Source of the DNA: Raoultibacter massiliensis
GTDB lineage: Bacteria > Actinomycetota > Coriobacteriia > Coriobacteriales > Eggerthellaceae
DNA length: 64,000 nucleotides
Direction of reading: 5' to 3'
Assembly: GCF_900199545.1 (NCBI RefSeq)
Contig: NZ_LT962671.1
Location: forward strand, 2,496,030-2,560,029
Part shown: piece after piece, positions 37,169 to 47,842 of the stretch
How positions within the stretch are numbered: position 1 is the first letter of the stretch
Layout of the letters: the number at the start of each line of letters is the position of its first letter
Translations under genes and position numbers: made by a program
Notes under the pieces: model-generated
Told to the model about the DNA's origin: nothing
What the model saw: the letters and a program-made list of their open reading frames with translations, nothing else
Databases searched by the model: none

Positions 37169-38632
37169 GTGGATCACAGCGTGTTTGAACGTGTACTGAA
37201 AACAGGGGGGCGAGGTTTCGCCGGCCATTCCCGAAACATCCTCTTCGCAATTGCCTCCTTTTCCCTGTTTTGGACATGGCAGACATGTCTGCTCTACCTT
37301 CCCGTCCTCAGACAATCATCGGAAGCCCAGCATTCGGTATGGCTCACCGGCGGGCTCGCCACAGCAACGCTCTACCTTGCGGCTGCGTTGCTTTCCCGCT
37401 TCTTGACGCAATCGATCTCGCGAACTCCGATAAGGGTGCTCTCCGTAGCAATCATGTCGATAACGACCGCCATCCAAATTGCATTCACAGCCTCCTGGCC
37501 TTTCGCGGATCCGTCTTCTCTCGATTGGAGTTTGCTGCATTTCGCAAGATCCGCCGGCTCGGTTCTCTACGCCATTCAGCTCGCGCACGCGCTAGCCTCT
37601 TTCCCGTCGAAAAGCGATCGGCGCCTCATCGTCTTCGCAGGAACGGTGCTCAGCCTGCTGCTGTATCTTCTGATCGACAATCTGGCATCGGCAGTTGCAG
37701 GAATAATCGTATGCCTCATCCCTTTCCTCGCAAGCATCGCCTCGGAACAGCGCATCCGAAAAATCTCCGACACGTTCGAAGAAAAGCACTCGGGAGATCG
37801 CGAAATCGCCACTCCTCGAAACAAGCTTCTTGCCTTCTTCATTTTCGGCATGTCCATCAACTACATCAGGGGGTCCGTCGAACGAGGATCTCTTATGCCG
37901 TTCGACAACTCCTCGATCATCGCACTGACGCTGGTAATCGTCCTCGTCGGCATCGTATCGACAATCGCATTCAAGAAAGTTCAACTGCGGTTCGTAACCG
38001 TAGCATGCATCACCGCGTCGATCTTTCTGGATATACTCGGCGCGCTCGACTTCGCTCTGCCGTTCGTTTCAGCCGGAATGTTCTTGTACATTATTATTTT
38101 CTGGCAAACGACGGTCAGCGACGCCGCCCTCGTTCCCGGATCGGTCACAAGAACGTTCGCCTTCGGGTTCGGTATTTACGGAGTAGGCCTGGCAATCGGC
38201 AGCAATCTATCGCAAGCAACCGTCCTCCTACCCGCAGGATTTGCTCAGACGTTTCCCTTGTTCGTCGCCTATGCTCTGCTCCTCGCCGGCTTCTCCATAA
38301 TGGGCAGCACCAACGAAACGCCAACTGTTGCCGAAATTCCCCCAGCTGACGATTCCGCAGAAAAAAGCGACCTCGAGGCATGCCTCGACAAGTATTGCGA
38401 GCTTATTGCAGCCGAGAACGCACTTACGCCGCAAGAAAAACGAGTGCTGTGCGAAATGGCTCGATCCAAAAGCCTCCAAGCCATCGCAGAAGAATTCGGG
38501 GTCAGCGTCAACACAGTAAAAACCCATGCCTCGCATATATACCAAAAGCTCGATACCCATTCCCGCGAGGAGCTGATGAGACTCGTAATCGAAAGGAGCC
38601 GCAGCGATCTGCGCACCGGCAAACCTCGATAA
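37169..38632 (+). CDS. Membrane-bound LuxR-family regulator
   Basis: A 487-residue protein with about twelve helices (~20-390) and a C-terminal helix-turn-helix (~420-475; LTPQEKRVLCEMARSKSLQAI and VNTVKTHASHIYQKLDTHSREEL). I choose GTG 37169 because GAGAGGA lies at good spacing; an earlier GTG at 37115 has no such site. It lies in the same direction upstream of the reductase at 38783, its most likely target, and divergent from that at 35326-37008. The helix-turn-helix is less canonical than in its neighbours (MARSKS instead of LAKGRS). Confidence 0.86.
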   Translation: MDHSVFERVLKTGGRGFAGHSRNILFAIASFSLFWTWQTCLLYLPVLRQSSEAQHSVWLTGGLATATLYLAAALLSRFLTQSISRTPIRVLSVAIMSITTAIQIAFTASWPFADPSSLDWSLLHFARSAGSVLYAIQLAHALASFPSKSDRRLIVFAGTVLSLLLYLLIDNLASAVAGIIVCLIPFLASIASEQRIRKISDTFEEKHSGDREIATPRNKLLAFFIFGMSINYIRGSVERGSLMPFDNSSIIALTLVIVLVGIVSTIAFKKVQLRFVTVACITASIFLDILGALDFALPFVSAGMFLYIIIFWQTTVSDAALVPGSVTRTFAFGFGIYGVGLAIGSNLSQATVLLPAGFAQTFPLFVAYALLLAGFSIMGSTNETPTVAEIPPADDSAEKSDLEACLDKYCELIAAENALTPQEKRVLCEMARSKSLQAIAEEFGVSVNTVKTHASHIYQKLDTHSREELMRLVIERSRSDLRTGKPR

Positions 38633-38782
38633 GCCCAGTGCATCGGCAAAATGCCCGATGAAACCCCCACATAAAACGTGTGGCGTAATATAACCACCCC
38701 CTGCGTGTGTTACCGGGCAACCCGGCATTCGTTAACCTCGTCTTCGATTGGACAATCAGGTCCACATAGAGGAGGAGGAACA

Positions 38783-40456
38783 ATGGAACTGAGCCGGAGG
38801 GATTTTATTAAGGGTTCGGCAGCGGCGGGAGCGGCAGCGAGTTTGGCTGGGGTTGCTCTTGTATCCGGATGCTCTTCTGCATCCCCGAGTCCATCTTCCG
38901 CCGAAGGCGGAGCCGCATCGAGCGCCGAAGACGTGAAATACCCCGAAGCCCGCAAGATCTCCATCGTGGAGTTCGAGTCCGATGTATCGCAAAAAACCAC
39001 ACAGCAGATAGAATGCGACATCGCAATCATTGGCGCAGGAGGCAGCGGCATGACCGCAGCAGTCAGAGCCGCCGAGCTGGGTGCCAGCGTTATCGTTTTC
39101 GAAAAAGGGTCCGTAGCCGGCGGAAGCACGGCCGGCACCGAGGGCATGTTCGGATGGGGAAGCAAGCTTCAAGAGCGCAGCGGCATAGAACTGGCCTCCG
39201 TCGGGGAATATGTCGAGGAAGAAAACATCTACACCAACTATCGTTCTGACGCGGTACTGTGGACAACCTTCATCAAGGAATCGGGCAAAACGGCCGACTG
39301 GCTCGAAGAAGGCGGATACCAATTCGATCGCGTCGATGTGTACAAATCATCCATCAACACATTCAAATGCTTCCATTTCTGGGGCGGCCAGGATGACGAA
39401 AACATCAGCCAGTCCGGCGCCACCTTGGTTGAGTTCCTCGAGAACCGCGCCAAGGACCTAGGAGTCGAATTCCGCTTCACCACGCCGGCCGTTTGCCTGA
39501 AAACCGATAGCGGGAAGGTAGTCGGCCTATATGCTCGTGACGAAAACGGAGACTACATCGAAGTCACTTCGAAGGCCGTAATCGCGGGGTGCGGCGGTTA
39601 CGCAGCAAACAACAAGCTCATCGAGCAGCTCACAACCTGGGATATGACGTATGCCAATGCCGTTGCCACGGGAACCGGCGACGGCGTCATCATGGCGGAA
39701 GACGTAGGTGCGGGCACCTATATGACCGCTATGCTTCCGGCAGTGCATGTGGAAGGATATGTTGTCGCCGATCCCATTACGGTCGGTTGCTGCAATCAGC
39801 CCCTTCTCTTCCTGAACCAGAAAGGGAATCGCTGCATGGACGAAAGCCTTTTCATACACAGCCATAAAGCGCTGTTTGTCAATGCGGTTCTCACCCAGAA
39901 AAGATGCTGGTCTGTTTTCGATCAAGCAACCCTCGATAGATTCGAATCCGGCGAAGGCATCATGGCGGGCTGGCGCATGTACAAGCCAGGGTCGAACATT
40001 GAAGGCCTGGTCGCTCAGGTTGACGAATGTGTAGCAGCGGGTGCGGGCAACGCGTTTAAAGCCGACACGGTGGAGGCCCTTGCCGAAGCCATGGGAATCG
40101 ACACCCAGAACTTCGCCGCAAGCATCGAACGCTACAACGAATTCTGCAGCAACGGCGTTGACGAGGATTACCTCAAGGATGCCCAGTACCTGCTTCCCGT
40201 AGAAAGCGGTCCGTTCTACGCCATCCGCGTCGACCCGACGGTCACCAACACCATTGGCGGCCTGGACGTCAACTACGACAACCAAGTGCTCAACGAGAGC
40301 GAAGAGCCGATCGAGGGCCTGTATTGCGTAGGCGTCGACGGCAACAAGCTTTACAAGGAAACCTACAACTACGGGCTTTCAGGCGGCCTGGTCAGCTACG
40401 CCATCTACTCAGGCTTACGCGCTGCGGAGCATGCGTGCGAGAACTACGTGAGCTAG
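38783..40456 (+). CDS. Tat-exported FAD-dependent reductase, lipoprotein
   Basis: A 557-residue superfamily member: SRRDFIKG with RR5-6, lipobox ending at Cys30, FAD site GAGGSGMTAA after CDIAII, GNRCMDESLF in the pocket, and C-terminal GLYCVGVDGNKLYKETYNYGLSGG. That last stretch differs clearly from the GNCSG type of its neighbours, so it probably acts on another substrate class. There is no haem motif. GGAGGAGGAAC precedes ATG 38783. The ~145-base gap after the LuxR gene contains several small inverted repeats (e.g. CCGGG-CAA-CCCGG), suggesting its own regulated promoter. Confidence 0.88.
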   Translation: MELSRRDFIKGSAAAGAAASLAGVALVSGCSSASPSPSSAEGGAASSAEDVKYPEARKISIVEFESDVSQKTTQQIECDIAIIGAGGSGMTAAVRAAELGASVIVFEKGSVAGGSTAGTEGMFGWGSKLQERSGIELASVGEYVEEENIYTNYRSDAVLWTTFIKESGKTADWLEEGGYQFDRVDVYKSSINTFKCFHFWGGQDDENISQSGATLVEFLENRAKDLGVEFRFTTPAVCLKTDSGKVVGLYARDENGDYIEVTSKAVIAGCGGYAANNKLIEQLTTWDMTYANAVATGTGDGVIMAEDVGAGTYMTAMLPAVHVEGYVVADPITVGCCNQPLLFLNQKGNRCMDESLFIHSHKALFVNAVLTQKRCWSVFDQATLDRFESGEGIMAGWRMYKPGSNIEGLVAQVDECVAAGAGNAFKADTVEALAEAMGIDTQNFAASIERYNEFCSNGVDEDYLKDAQYLLPVESGPFYAIRVDPTVTNTIGGLDVNYDNQVLNESEEPIEGLYCVGVDGNKLYKETYNYGLSGGLVSYAIYSGLRAAEHACENYVS

Positions 40457-40495
40457 ACTAACCTTGCCAAGCATGTAACGCGTTGCATCGCGATT

Positions 40496-40531
40496 AAGGC
40501 GCGCATTGCCCCCAATGCGCGCCTTCGCTTT
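40496..40531 (+). terminator. Terminator after the reductase gene
   Basis: AAGGCGCGCATTG and CAATGCGCGCCTT form a perfect 13-bp stem around CCCC, 39 bases after the stop and followed by CGCTTTAT. Confidence 0.65.
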
Positions 40532-40578
40532 ATGCTGTCTTGACGATAACCCGTCGTTCTCCGGTCATCCCCTGCCCC

Positions 40579-41735
40579 CTACTCCTGCCGCAGCGCCTCC
40601 ACGGGGTGCAGCTGCGAGGCACGGTGCGCGGGGAAGATGCCGAACGCGAGGCCGATGAGTATGCTCGCTCCAGCAGCGACGCCCATGATCGTCGGCGAAA
40701 CGACGCACGGAATGCCCGCGTACTCGGCGGCCGCGCACAGCGCTATCCCCAAAAGAATGCCGAGCACGCCCCCGAACAAGCTCATCACAAGCGCTTCGAC
40801 GAGAAACTGAACCAGAATGTCGCCGCGCCGCGCGCCGAGCGCCTTCTTGATGCCGATCTCGCGCACGCGCTCGGCAACCGATACGAGCATGACGTTCATG
40901 ACCCCGATGCCCGCGACCAGAAGCGATATGCTCGCCACGCCCGCGAGCAAAAGCGTCATCGTCTTGTTCACCGATCCGCTCGCACCCAAAAGCTCGTCTT
41001 GCGTATTTACGGAAAACATCATCGGATCGATGCCCTTATCGCGCTCGAGATAGTCGGAGACGGACCCCTTGGCAAGCTGCACGGCATCGTCGCCCACCGC
41101 CCGCACGTAGGCCGATTCGACCTTCCCGTCCGATCCCAACGTGCCCGCCGACTGGAACGGCACGAGCACGAGGCCCTCGGTGTTGAGACCCATCGATTCG
41201 CCCTTCTCTTCGAGCACGCCCACCACGGTGAACTCGTCGCCCGCAAGCTTAACGGCGCGCCCCACCGCATCGGTCGTCCCGAACAGATCGCGCGCAACCG
41301 CGCCCCCGATCACGCAGACCTTCGACTTGTTCTCGCGATCGATCGACGAGAGGTTGCGACCCGCCGCGAGCTCGAGGTTGCGCACGGGCAGATAGTGCTC
41401 GTCGGATGCCTCGACCATCGCGCGGTTCGATCTCTTCGTGCCCGCACTCACCGAAGCGTTGAGAAACTTCGACGGCGCCGCATCGGCCACGGCGGGAAGC
41501 GCCCGCACCTCGGCCATATCGTCGTATGCAAGCGATCCCTCGAACACGTAGGCCGAAATGATATCGCCCCCGAGCGCCTTCATCTGCTCGGCAACCTGCC
41601 TGTTCGAGCCGTCGCTCATGCCCACCAGCACGATAACCGACGAGATGCCGATCACCAGCCCAAGCATCGTAAGCGCCGTGCGCAGCTTGTTGCGGCCTAC
41701 GTTTTTGGCGGCTTCCTTGCCTATTTGCAGCCACT

Positions 41736-41739
<4 letters not shown>
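40579..41739 (-). CDS. MacB/FtsX-type ABC transporter permease
   Basis: A 386-residue permease with one N-terminal membrane helix ([20 protein letters not shown]), a large extracellular domain (~45-255) and three C-terminal helices (~265-375) including [27 protein letters not shown], the FtsX signature. Its ATG overlaps the stop of the ATPase gene (ATGA), so they are coupled. With the adaptor and ATPase upstream it forms a MacAB-type machine, here in a Gram-positive-type cell. It probably exports a peptide or antimicrobial. Confidence 0.92.
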
Positions 41740-42413
<674 letters not shown>

Positions 42414-42421
42414 GGCGCACC

Positions 42422-43342
42422 TCAACCTGCGGCCACGCGGGATACGAAACTGACGCCGCCGGCACTACCGTCGCCTTCGCCTTCGCCACTTGCGCCCGAA
42501 GAAAGCGCATCGTTCAAAAGGACCTCATCGCCCTCGTTCAGGTTTCCGCCGACCTCGACCATCGTCCCGTCGGACAGGCCCGTTTCGACCTCGACGGGCT
42601 CAAGCGAGCCGTCGGGATGCTGCACGAGCACGAACCGCACGCCTTCTCCCCCGTCGGTCACGGCGCTCACGGGCACCGTCAGCACATCGGCAGCCTCGGC
42701 CACCTTGATGCTCGCATTCGCCGACATGCCGATGAGGATGCTGCCGTCGTTTGGAATCTCGATGGTCACCTTGTACTTCGAGCCGGTCGCTCCGTAGGTG
42801 CCCACCTCGTTGATACTTGCGACCGTGCCCTCGTAGGCTTCGTCTTCCTTAGCTGCAAGCTTCACTTCGACCGCCTGCCCCACGGACAGATCGGCTATAT
42901 CGGTTTCGGGCACCTCGAGCTCAACATGCATCGAATCGACGCGCGCAACCTCCACGTAGTGATCCTCGGTCAGCTCGTCTCGTTCTTTTTCGGGAAGGTT
43001 TTTCGACAGCACGACCAGATCGTAAGGCGCAACGAGCGAATCGCCGTAGGTGTAATCGACCAGCGAGGTACCGGCGGGAATACGCTCGTTGAGCGGTACC
43101 GGCGACGACTTGAAGTATCGCCATTTGGCCATTTTGAGCTTTTCGGTTTTGGCGGGCTTCACCTCGCCTGGCCCGGTGACGAGCTTCTCTATAGTGCCCT
43201 TCGTCACCAAAGCGGTGGGCATCTCCAGGGGCTCGGCAGCCCCCGATGCGGCAGCATCTTGCCCTATCAGCACGTATACGATTCCGCCTAAAACGGCAAC
43301 GAGCAGCAGTACGACCGCTGCCTTGCCTATGGTTTTCGCCAT
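42422..43342 (-). CDS. Membrane-fusion (HlyD/MacA-like) adaptor protein
   Basis: A 306-residue protein with an N-terminal membrane anchor (VVLLLVAVLGGIVYVLIG), a split biotinyl-lipoyl-like domain (~40-110), a beta-barrel segment (VGQAVEVKLAAKEDEAYEGTV) and a C-terminal Gly/Glu/Ser-rich tail. It lacks the long alpha-helical hairpin of Gram-negative MacA, as is usual in Gram-positives. GAGGAAAC precedes the ATG. It is the second gene of the efflux operon. Confidence 0.9.
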   Translation of the reverse strand: MAKTIGKAAVVLLLVAVLGGIVYVLIGQDAAASGAAEPLEMPTALVTKGTIEKLVTGPGEVKPAKTEKLKMAKWRYFKSSPVPLNERIPAGTSLVDYTYGDSLVAPYDLVVLSKNLPEKERDELTEDHYVEVARVDSMHVELEVPETDIADLSVGQAVEVKLAAKEDEAYEGTVASINEVGTYGATGSKYKVTIEIPNDGSILIGMSANASIKVAEAADVLTVPVSAVTDGGEGVRFVLVQHPDGSLEPVEVETGLSDGTMVEVGGNLNEGDEVLLNDALSSGASGEGEGDGSAGGVSFVSRVAAG

Positions 43343-43373
43343 GATCGTTTCCTCTTTCCAGTTCGCACTTCAA

Positions 43374-43634
43374 CTATTCCGCAGACCCGTCATCGAATCC
43401 GGGATCGGTCGTTTCGAACGGCGTCGTCGTTACCTCAACACTCCCATCCCCACCCGCAGCGTCCTCGTATTCAAAGGTGCCCGGAGCCCCAGATGTACCG
43501 CCGGACGTCCCATCGCCGAAGCCCAGAATGCCCTGCGCGCCAAGGTTTTTAAGCAGCACGAGCCCCGCCCCCAGCATGATCAGAACAACCAATACGATCA
43601 CTAGATTTCTATACGCTTTGCTTCTCGCATGCAT
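43374..43634 (-). CDS. Small single-pass membrane protein of the efflux operon
   Basis: An 86-residue protein: basic N-terminus, one membrane helix (LVIVLVVLIMLGAGLVLL, ~12-30), then a Gly/Thr/Asp-rich exported tail. AGAGGAG supports ATG 43634. It is the first gene of the ABC operon and divergent from the response regulator. It resembles no family I recognise. It might be an accessory or immunity peptide. Confidence 0.7.
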   Translation of the reverse strand: MHARSKAYRNLVIVLVVLIMLGAGLVLLKNLGAQGILGFGDGTSGGTSGAPGTFEYEDAAGGDGSVEVTTTPFETTDPGFDDGSAE

Positions 43635-43791
43635 TGCAACTCCTCTTATCGGCTCCAATGCTGCGCATCCTAACCAAACTGCCTTTAAAGAAACGTGAAA
43701 CAAAAGGCCCGCTTCCGTGGAGATATCTCCACGCTCGCTTAACCTTCGTTTAACGAAACAGATGGTAGAATGGGCGCGAAGAGGTGCATGC

Positions 43792-44520
43792 ATGAAAATT
43801 CTCATCGTCGAAGACGACCGCAACCTATCGCACGCGATCAAGCGATGCCTTCCCCTCCCGTACGATTCGGACCAGGCGTTCGATGGTGCAGAGGGTTATT
43901 TTCTTGCGAGCAAAGGCATCTACGACCTGATCATCCTCGATTTGATGCTTCCCGCATTGGATGGCTGCACCGTGCTCGAACGATTGCGCGAAGAGAGCGT
44001 ATACACCCCCGTGCTCATCCTCACGGCAAAGGGCACGCTTGCCGATAAAGCCCGCGGGTTCAGGGCGGGAGCAGACGACTACCTGGTAAAGCCGTTTCAT
44101 CGGGACGAGCTCGTCATGCGCATCGAGGCGATCCTTCGAAGAACCACGGGCGCATACGACACGAAGGACATCGTGTTCAAAGAACTCGTCATCTCGCGCT
44201 CGCGCCGCACCGTCGAAATCGGCGGCGTGGCGCTCGACCTCAAAGGCAAGCAGTTCGATGCGCTTGAATACTTGGTGAGCAACCGGGATCGGCTTATCTC
44301 GAAAACCCAGCTGTTCGACAGGGTATGGGGCTTTCTCTCCGACACCTCTTCAAACGTGGTCGCCGTATACGTGAGCGGCATCCGCAAGCAGCTGAAACCT
44401 TTCGGCTACGATACATACCTCAAGACGATCCGCGGGGTCGGCTACCTGTTTACGGAAGAGGACGCCCATGATGCAGAGGATCCAGAAAACGCACACGACT
44501 CCTTCGCTGATCGAGAATGA
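43792..44520 (+). CDS. OmpR-family response regulator
   Basis: A 242-residue regulator: receiver domain with acidic pair Asp8-Asp9, phospho-acceptor Asp50 in LDLMLPALDG, Thr in LTAKG, Lys in LVKPF; then a winged-helix DNA-binding domain (FDALEYLVSNRDRLISK, KTIRGVGYLF). AGAGGTG supports ATG 43792. It overlaps the kinase gene by 53 bases and diverges from the MacAB-type operon, the expected target. Confidence 0.95.
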   Translation: MKILIVEDDRNLSHAIKRCLPLPYDSDQAFDGAEGYFLASKGIYDLIILDLMLPALDGCTVLERLREESVYTPVLILTAKGTLADKARGFRAGADDYLVKPFHRDELVMRIEAILRRTTGAYDTKDIVFKELVISRSRRTVEIGGVALDLKGKQFDALEYLVSNRDRLISKTQLFDRVWGFLSDTSSNVVAVYVSGIRKQLKPFGYDTYLKTIRGVGYLFTEEDAHDAEDPENAHDSFADRE

Positions 44521-45865
44521 TCGCCTCAGGCGCGAATCCATCCGCTATACCGCGCTGTTCTTCGTCGTGTTCGGGCTCATTTTCACCTTGCTCGGCATAT
44601 TCGTGTACCAAACGGTGAGCTCTAATATTTTCAAAGCCGTCGACGAGCAGCTTTCGCTTCCGAGCTTCGGCGTCATCGTCGATACCGTTCCTTCCGCCGC
44701 CCTTTCGGTCGACAATCCGTACGGAGAATCATCCGACGCCGATCCAAGCGCAGACGACGTCGGATCAAACGATAGCCTCGGAGAGGTCTCATTGAGCGAA
44801 ACCATCTACTCATCCATCGAGAACAACCCCCAGACCATCTTCCTCGCCCGCTCGAGCGACGGTTCGACAACCGATACGTACGGCATATACGCTTCGTACC
44901 CCGACTCCATCGAGGGATTGCCGTTCGATTCGTCGGTTTTGAACACACCGTATCCCATCGATCAGAACGGGCACCACTACCGAGCCGTCAACTATCGGAT
45001 CGAGGGTAACGACGGCAGCGCTTCTTATATGCAGGCTATCGCGAACGTCGATTCGGAAATCGCCATCCTCAACCAGTTCACCGCCATGCTCGTCGGCGGC
45101 CTCGTCGTCGCGCTCGTCGTTTCCGCAGGTGCGAGCTATCTGCTTTCGCGGATGACGCTGCGACCCATCGCCGACGCCTGGGCGAAGCAGACCGAATTCG
45201 TGCAGAACGCCTCGCACGAGCTGCGCACTCCGCTCACCGTCATCCGCACCACCCAGGAGCTGCTGCTCGACAGTCCCAATGCGCGCATCGTCGACAAGTT
45301 CGAGGACATAACCCTGACAATCGAGGAGGCAGAGCGTCTCTCGCGGCTTACCGAAAGCCTGCTTGCGCTCACAGCGACCGACGCGGGACGCTTCGACCTT
45401 GCGATAGGCGATGTAGACCTTCGGAATCTGTGTGCCGACGTCGTTTCGGCATACGATGACATCGCGCTTCTACAGGGAAAGACGCTCGAATTTGCCGAAG
45501 GCGACGAGGCGGTAGTGCGCGGCGACCGCGATAAGCTCCGGCAGCTTTTGGCCATCCTGCTCGACAATGCGCTTAAGTACACGAACGCCGGCGACGCCGT
45601 GCGCCTGAGCGTTGCCGTACGGGGGTCCGACACCACGATCAGGGTGGAAGACACGGGAATCGGCATCGACGAAGAAGATCTCGAGCGCGTGTTCGATCGC
45701 TTCTACCGCGCAGATACGGCCAGATCGCGCGAAACGGGAGGCGCCGGGCTCGGCCTTTCAATCGCTCGGGGAATCATCGAAGCCCATGGCGGCACGATCC
45801 GTTTGGAAGGCAACGAGCCGAAAGGGGTCACCGCCATCGTGAAGGTGCCGATCAGGGCAAAGTAG
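44468..45865 (+). CDS. Sensor histidine kinase
   Basis: A 465-residue kinase. Two membrane helices (~30-55 and ~205-228) flank an extracellular sensor domain of about 150 residues rich in Asp/Ser. H-box NASHELRTP with His250, N-box LLDNALKYTN, and ATP-lid boxes DTGIGI and GGAGLGLSIARGI. GAAGAGGA precedes ATG 44468 within the regulator gene. It pairs with the response regulator and probably senses the compound exported by the divergent ABC system or envelope stress. Confidence 0.95.
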   Translation: MMQRIQKTHTTPSLIENDRLRRESIRYTALFFVVFGLIFTLLGIFVYQTVSSNIFKAVDEQLSLPSFGVIVDTVPSAALSVDNPYGESSDADPSADDVGSNDSLGEVSLSETIYSSIENNPQTIFLARSSDGSTTDTYGIYASYPDSIEGLPFDSSVLNTPYPIDQNGHHYRAVNYRIEGNDGSASYMQAIANVDSEIAILNQFTAMLVGGLVVALVVSAGASYLLSRMTLRPIADAWAKQTEFVQNASHELRTPLTVIRTTQELLLDSPNARIVDKFEDITLTIEEAERLSRLTESLLALTATDAGRFDLAIGDVDLRNLCADVVSAYDDIALLQGKTLEFAEGDEAVVRGDRDKLRQLLAILLDNALKYTNAGDAVRLSVAVRGSDTTIRVEDTGIGIDEEDLERVFDRFYRADTARSRETGGAGLGLSIARGIIEAHGGTIRLEGNEPKGVTAIVKVPIRAK

Positions 45866-45967
45866 GCATCATCACACCTTTTCCCAATACAGCAGAAACA
45901 AAAACTGCATTGTCCAGCGGAGGGCATTACCGCAGGGGCAAAACCATCCGAACCGTTCTCCAGTACC

Positions 45968-46000
45968 GGAAGAAAGCCCATATGAAGCGGGCTTTCTTCC
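45968..46000. terminator. Hairpin between kinase and reductase
   Basis: GGAAGAAAGCCC and GGGCTTTCTTCC form a perfect 12-bp stem around loop ATATGAAGC, between convergent genes (stops at 45865 and 46012). There is no long T-run beyond the T-rich stem. Confidence 0.55.
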
Positions 46001-46011
46001 GAACAAGTTAA

Positions 46012-47670
46012 TTACTCGACAGAATCTTTGCTATTGCCTGCAAGAAACTCACCCATGCACTTGCCCATCATAAGGCAGTGCCCGTGAGCGTTGCCCTGAA
46101 GATTAATAGGATAGTCGATGGCATACATGTCGCCCGAGCAATTTCCGATTGCATACAGACCAGGAATGATGTTGTCTTCGGCATCAAGCGCTTCGAAATT
46201 ATCGCTAATGTGAATGCCGCTCATCGTAGTAAGCATCGCGGGCACACAGCGCAGAGCGGTAAAAGGCGGCTCGACGATAGGATAGAGCAAGCCAGGCTCT
46301 TTGCAAAAGTCGGAATCCCAACCTTCGTCACAGAATTTGTTATAGCGATCCACTTCGGCGAGAAACGCCTCCCTATCGACACCCATCATGTCAGCAAGCT
46401 CTTCGAGCGTATCCGCACGCTTGTAGTTATCAGGATCGTTGGCAAGCCCATCCTCCACCGTCGCCTCATTATCGGTTGCCGCAAGGCTCGGATCGGATCC
46501 GACAGCACGGAAGGTATCCCAAAAACCACCACCGCCATACTGAAGGCTGTCTACGAGATCGGTAGTCCAATTTTTATCGAAGACAGACCAGGCTTCGGTG
46601 CTGCCATGGTTCAAAACGCCCACGCATACGTAGTGAGCCCACAAGCTTTCGTTGACGCAGCGCTTTCCGTCCTCGGTAACCAACATGAACGGACCGCGGA
46701 ACATAGCGCCGCCCTGAAAATCAAGGCATGACGCCCATGGGCCTTCTTGCAGCGCAGCACCCGCCCAAGCAGCCATGTTGTGGCCGTCACCCGTGTTGGT
46801 GGTGATGGTCTGAATGTGCTTTGCCCTATTGACGATGGGCAAGAACTCCTCCATGTACTCATCGTTATAGCTTACATCGCCCGTTGCTAGCACGACGCCC
46901 TTCGTGGCACCGTACTGAACGTAGCCGTCTTTAGTCTCGCAGACGACACCGGTTACGCCACCCCTATCATCCTGGACGAGCTGAACGGCGGGAGAATCAA
47001 AAATAAACTGCACTCCGAGCGCCTCAGCTTCAGTCTGGAATATCTTTTCAACAAAAACCGCTGCGCCGTATTCTTCATAGAGGTCGCCCCCAAAGAGCCA
47101 ATGGTAGTTCGAAGCCTCGCGCCAGACCTTTCCCTCGCAACCCACAGTCACCATGCACTGCGCACCATGTTTCTCAGCGAGATCGAGCAGCCAGTCCATC
47201 GTCCGTTCGGATTCACGAATGTACTTCGCGACCAGCGAATAGCGCGCGCGGCCACCGCAGACACCCATCCAACGCTGAAACTCCTCCGCAACATCAACCT
47301 CGACACCAAGCTCTTTCATGGCTTTGGATGAAACAGCACCCGTACCACCGATACCGTTGCCGTGGACATCGCCGCCTTTCTCCACCAAAATAGTCTTCAA
47401 GCCGTTTTCGGCACAGCTTAAAGCGCAGGCGCACCCCGAATAGCCTCCTCCGACAATGACGACATCAGCCTCAACGGTAGAGGCGATTTCCTGAATCGGA
47501 TCGGGCTTCGTCTCCCACGTATGCTTCCCTACCGCCGAACCACCAGCATCTGTGGCAGTAGGCTGATCGCCAGGCACGCAACCTATAAGGCCCATCGTCG
47601 CCGACCCTGCAGCAATGACGGCGCCCCCCTTCAGGAAATCCCGGCGGCTAACGTTCGCTATAGTCTTCAT
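46012..47670 (-). CDS. Tat-exported FAD-dependent reductase, lipoprotein
   Basis: A 552-residue flavocytochrome c-superfamily protein without haem: VSRRDFLKG with RR9-10, lipobox ending at Cys31, FAD site GGGYSGCACA after EADVVIV, GKRCVNESLW in the pocket, and GLYAIGNCSGDMYAIDYPINLQG at the C-terminus. The pocket His of fumarate reductases is missing (PAMLTTMSG). It has a relatively Cys-rich N-terminal part (GCACALSC). AAGGAGGAG precedes the ATG. The LuxR gene at 47843-49300 lies immediately upstream in the same direction. Confidence 0.88.
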   Translation of the reverse strand: MKTIANVSRRDFLKGGAVIAAGSATMGLIGCVPGDQPTATDAGGSAVGKHTWETKPDPIQEIASTVEADVVIVGGGYSGCACALSCAENGLKTILVEKGGDVHGNGIGGTGAVSSKAMKELGVEVDVAEEFQRWMGVCGGRARYSLVAKYIRESERTMDWLLDLAEKHGAQCMVTVGCEGKVWREASNYHWLFGGDLYEEYGAAVFVEKIFQTEAEALGVQFIFDSPAVQLVQDDRGGVTGVVCETKDGYVQYGATKGVVLATGDVSYNDEYMEEFLPIVNRAKHIQTITTNTGDGHNMAAWAGAALQEGPWASCLDFQGGAMFRGPFMLVTEDGKRCVNESLWAHYVCVGVLNHGSTEAWSVFDKNWTTDLVDSLQYGGGGFWDTFRAVGSDPSLAATDNEATVEDGLANDPDNYKRADTLEELADMMGVDREAFLAEVDRYNKFCDEGWDSDFCKEPGLLYPIVEPPFTALRCVPAMLTTMSGIHISDNFEALDAEDNIIPGLYAIGNCSGDMYAIDYPINLQGNAHGHCLMMGKCMGEFLAGNSKDSVE

Positions 47671-47842
47671 GACATCTCCTCCTTATATAGAGCGAAGTTA
47701 TGCAACGCAGCGATTCTAGAAATCAGGAGAAAAAGCGGCACCACCCGAATTAGGTGAGCGCACCCTTAGGCACCACTCAATATAAGTGGAATCGCAAAAC
47801 GCTTCCATGAAGAGAAGCATCGTTAGCCGAGACCGGCTTGCT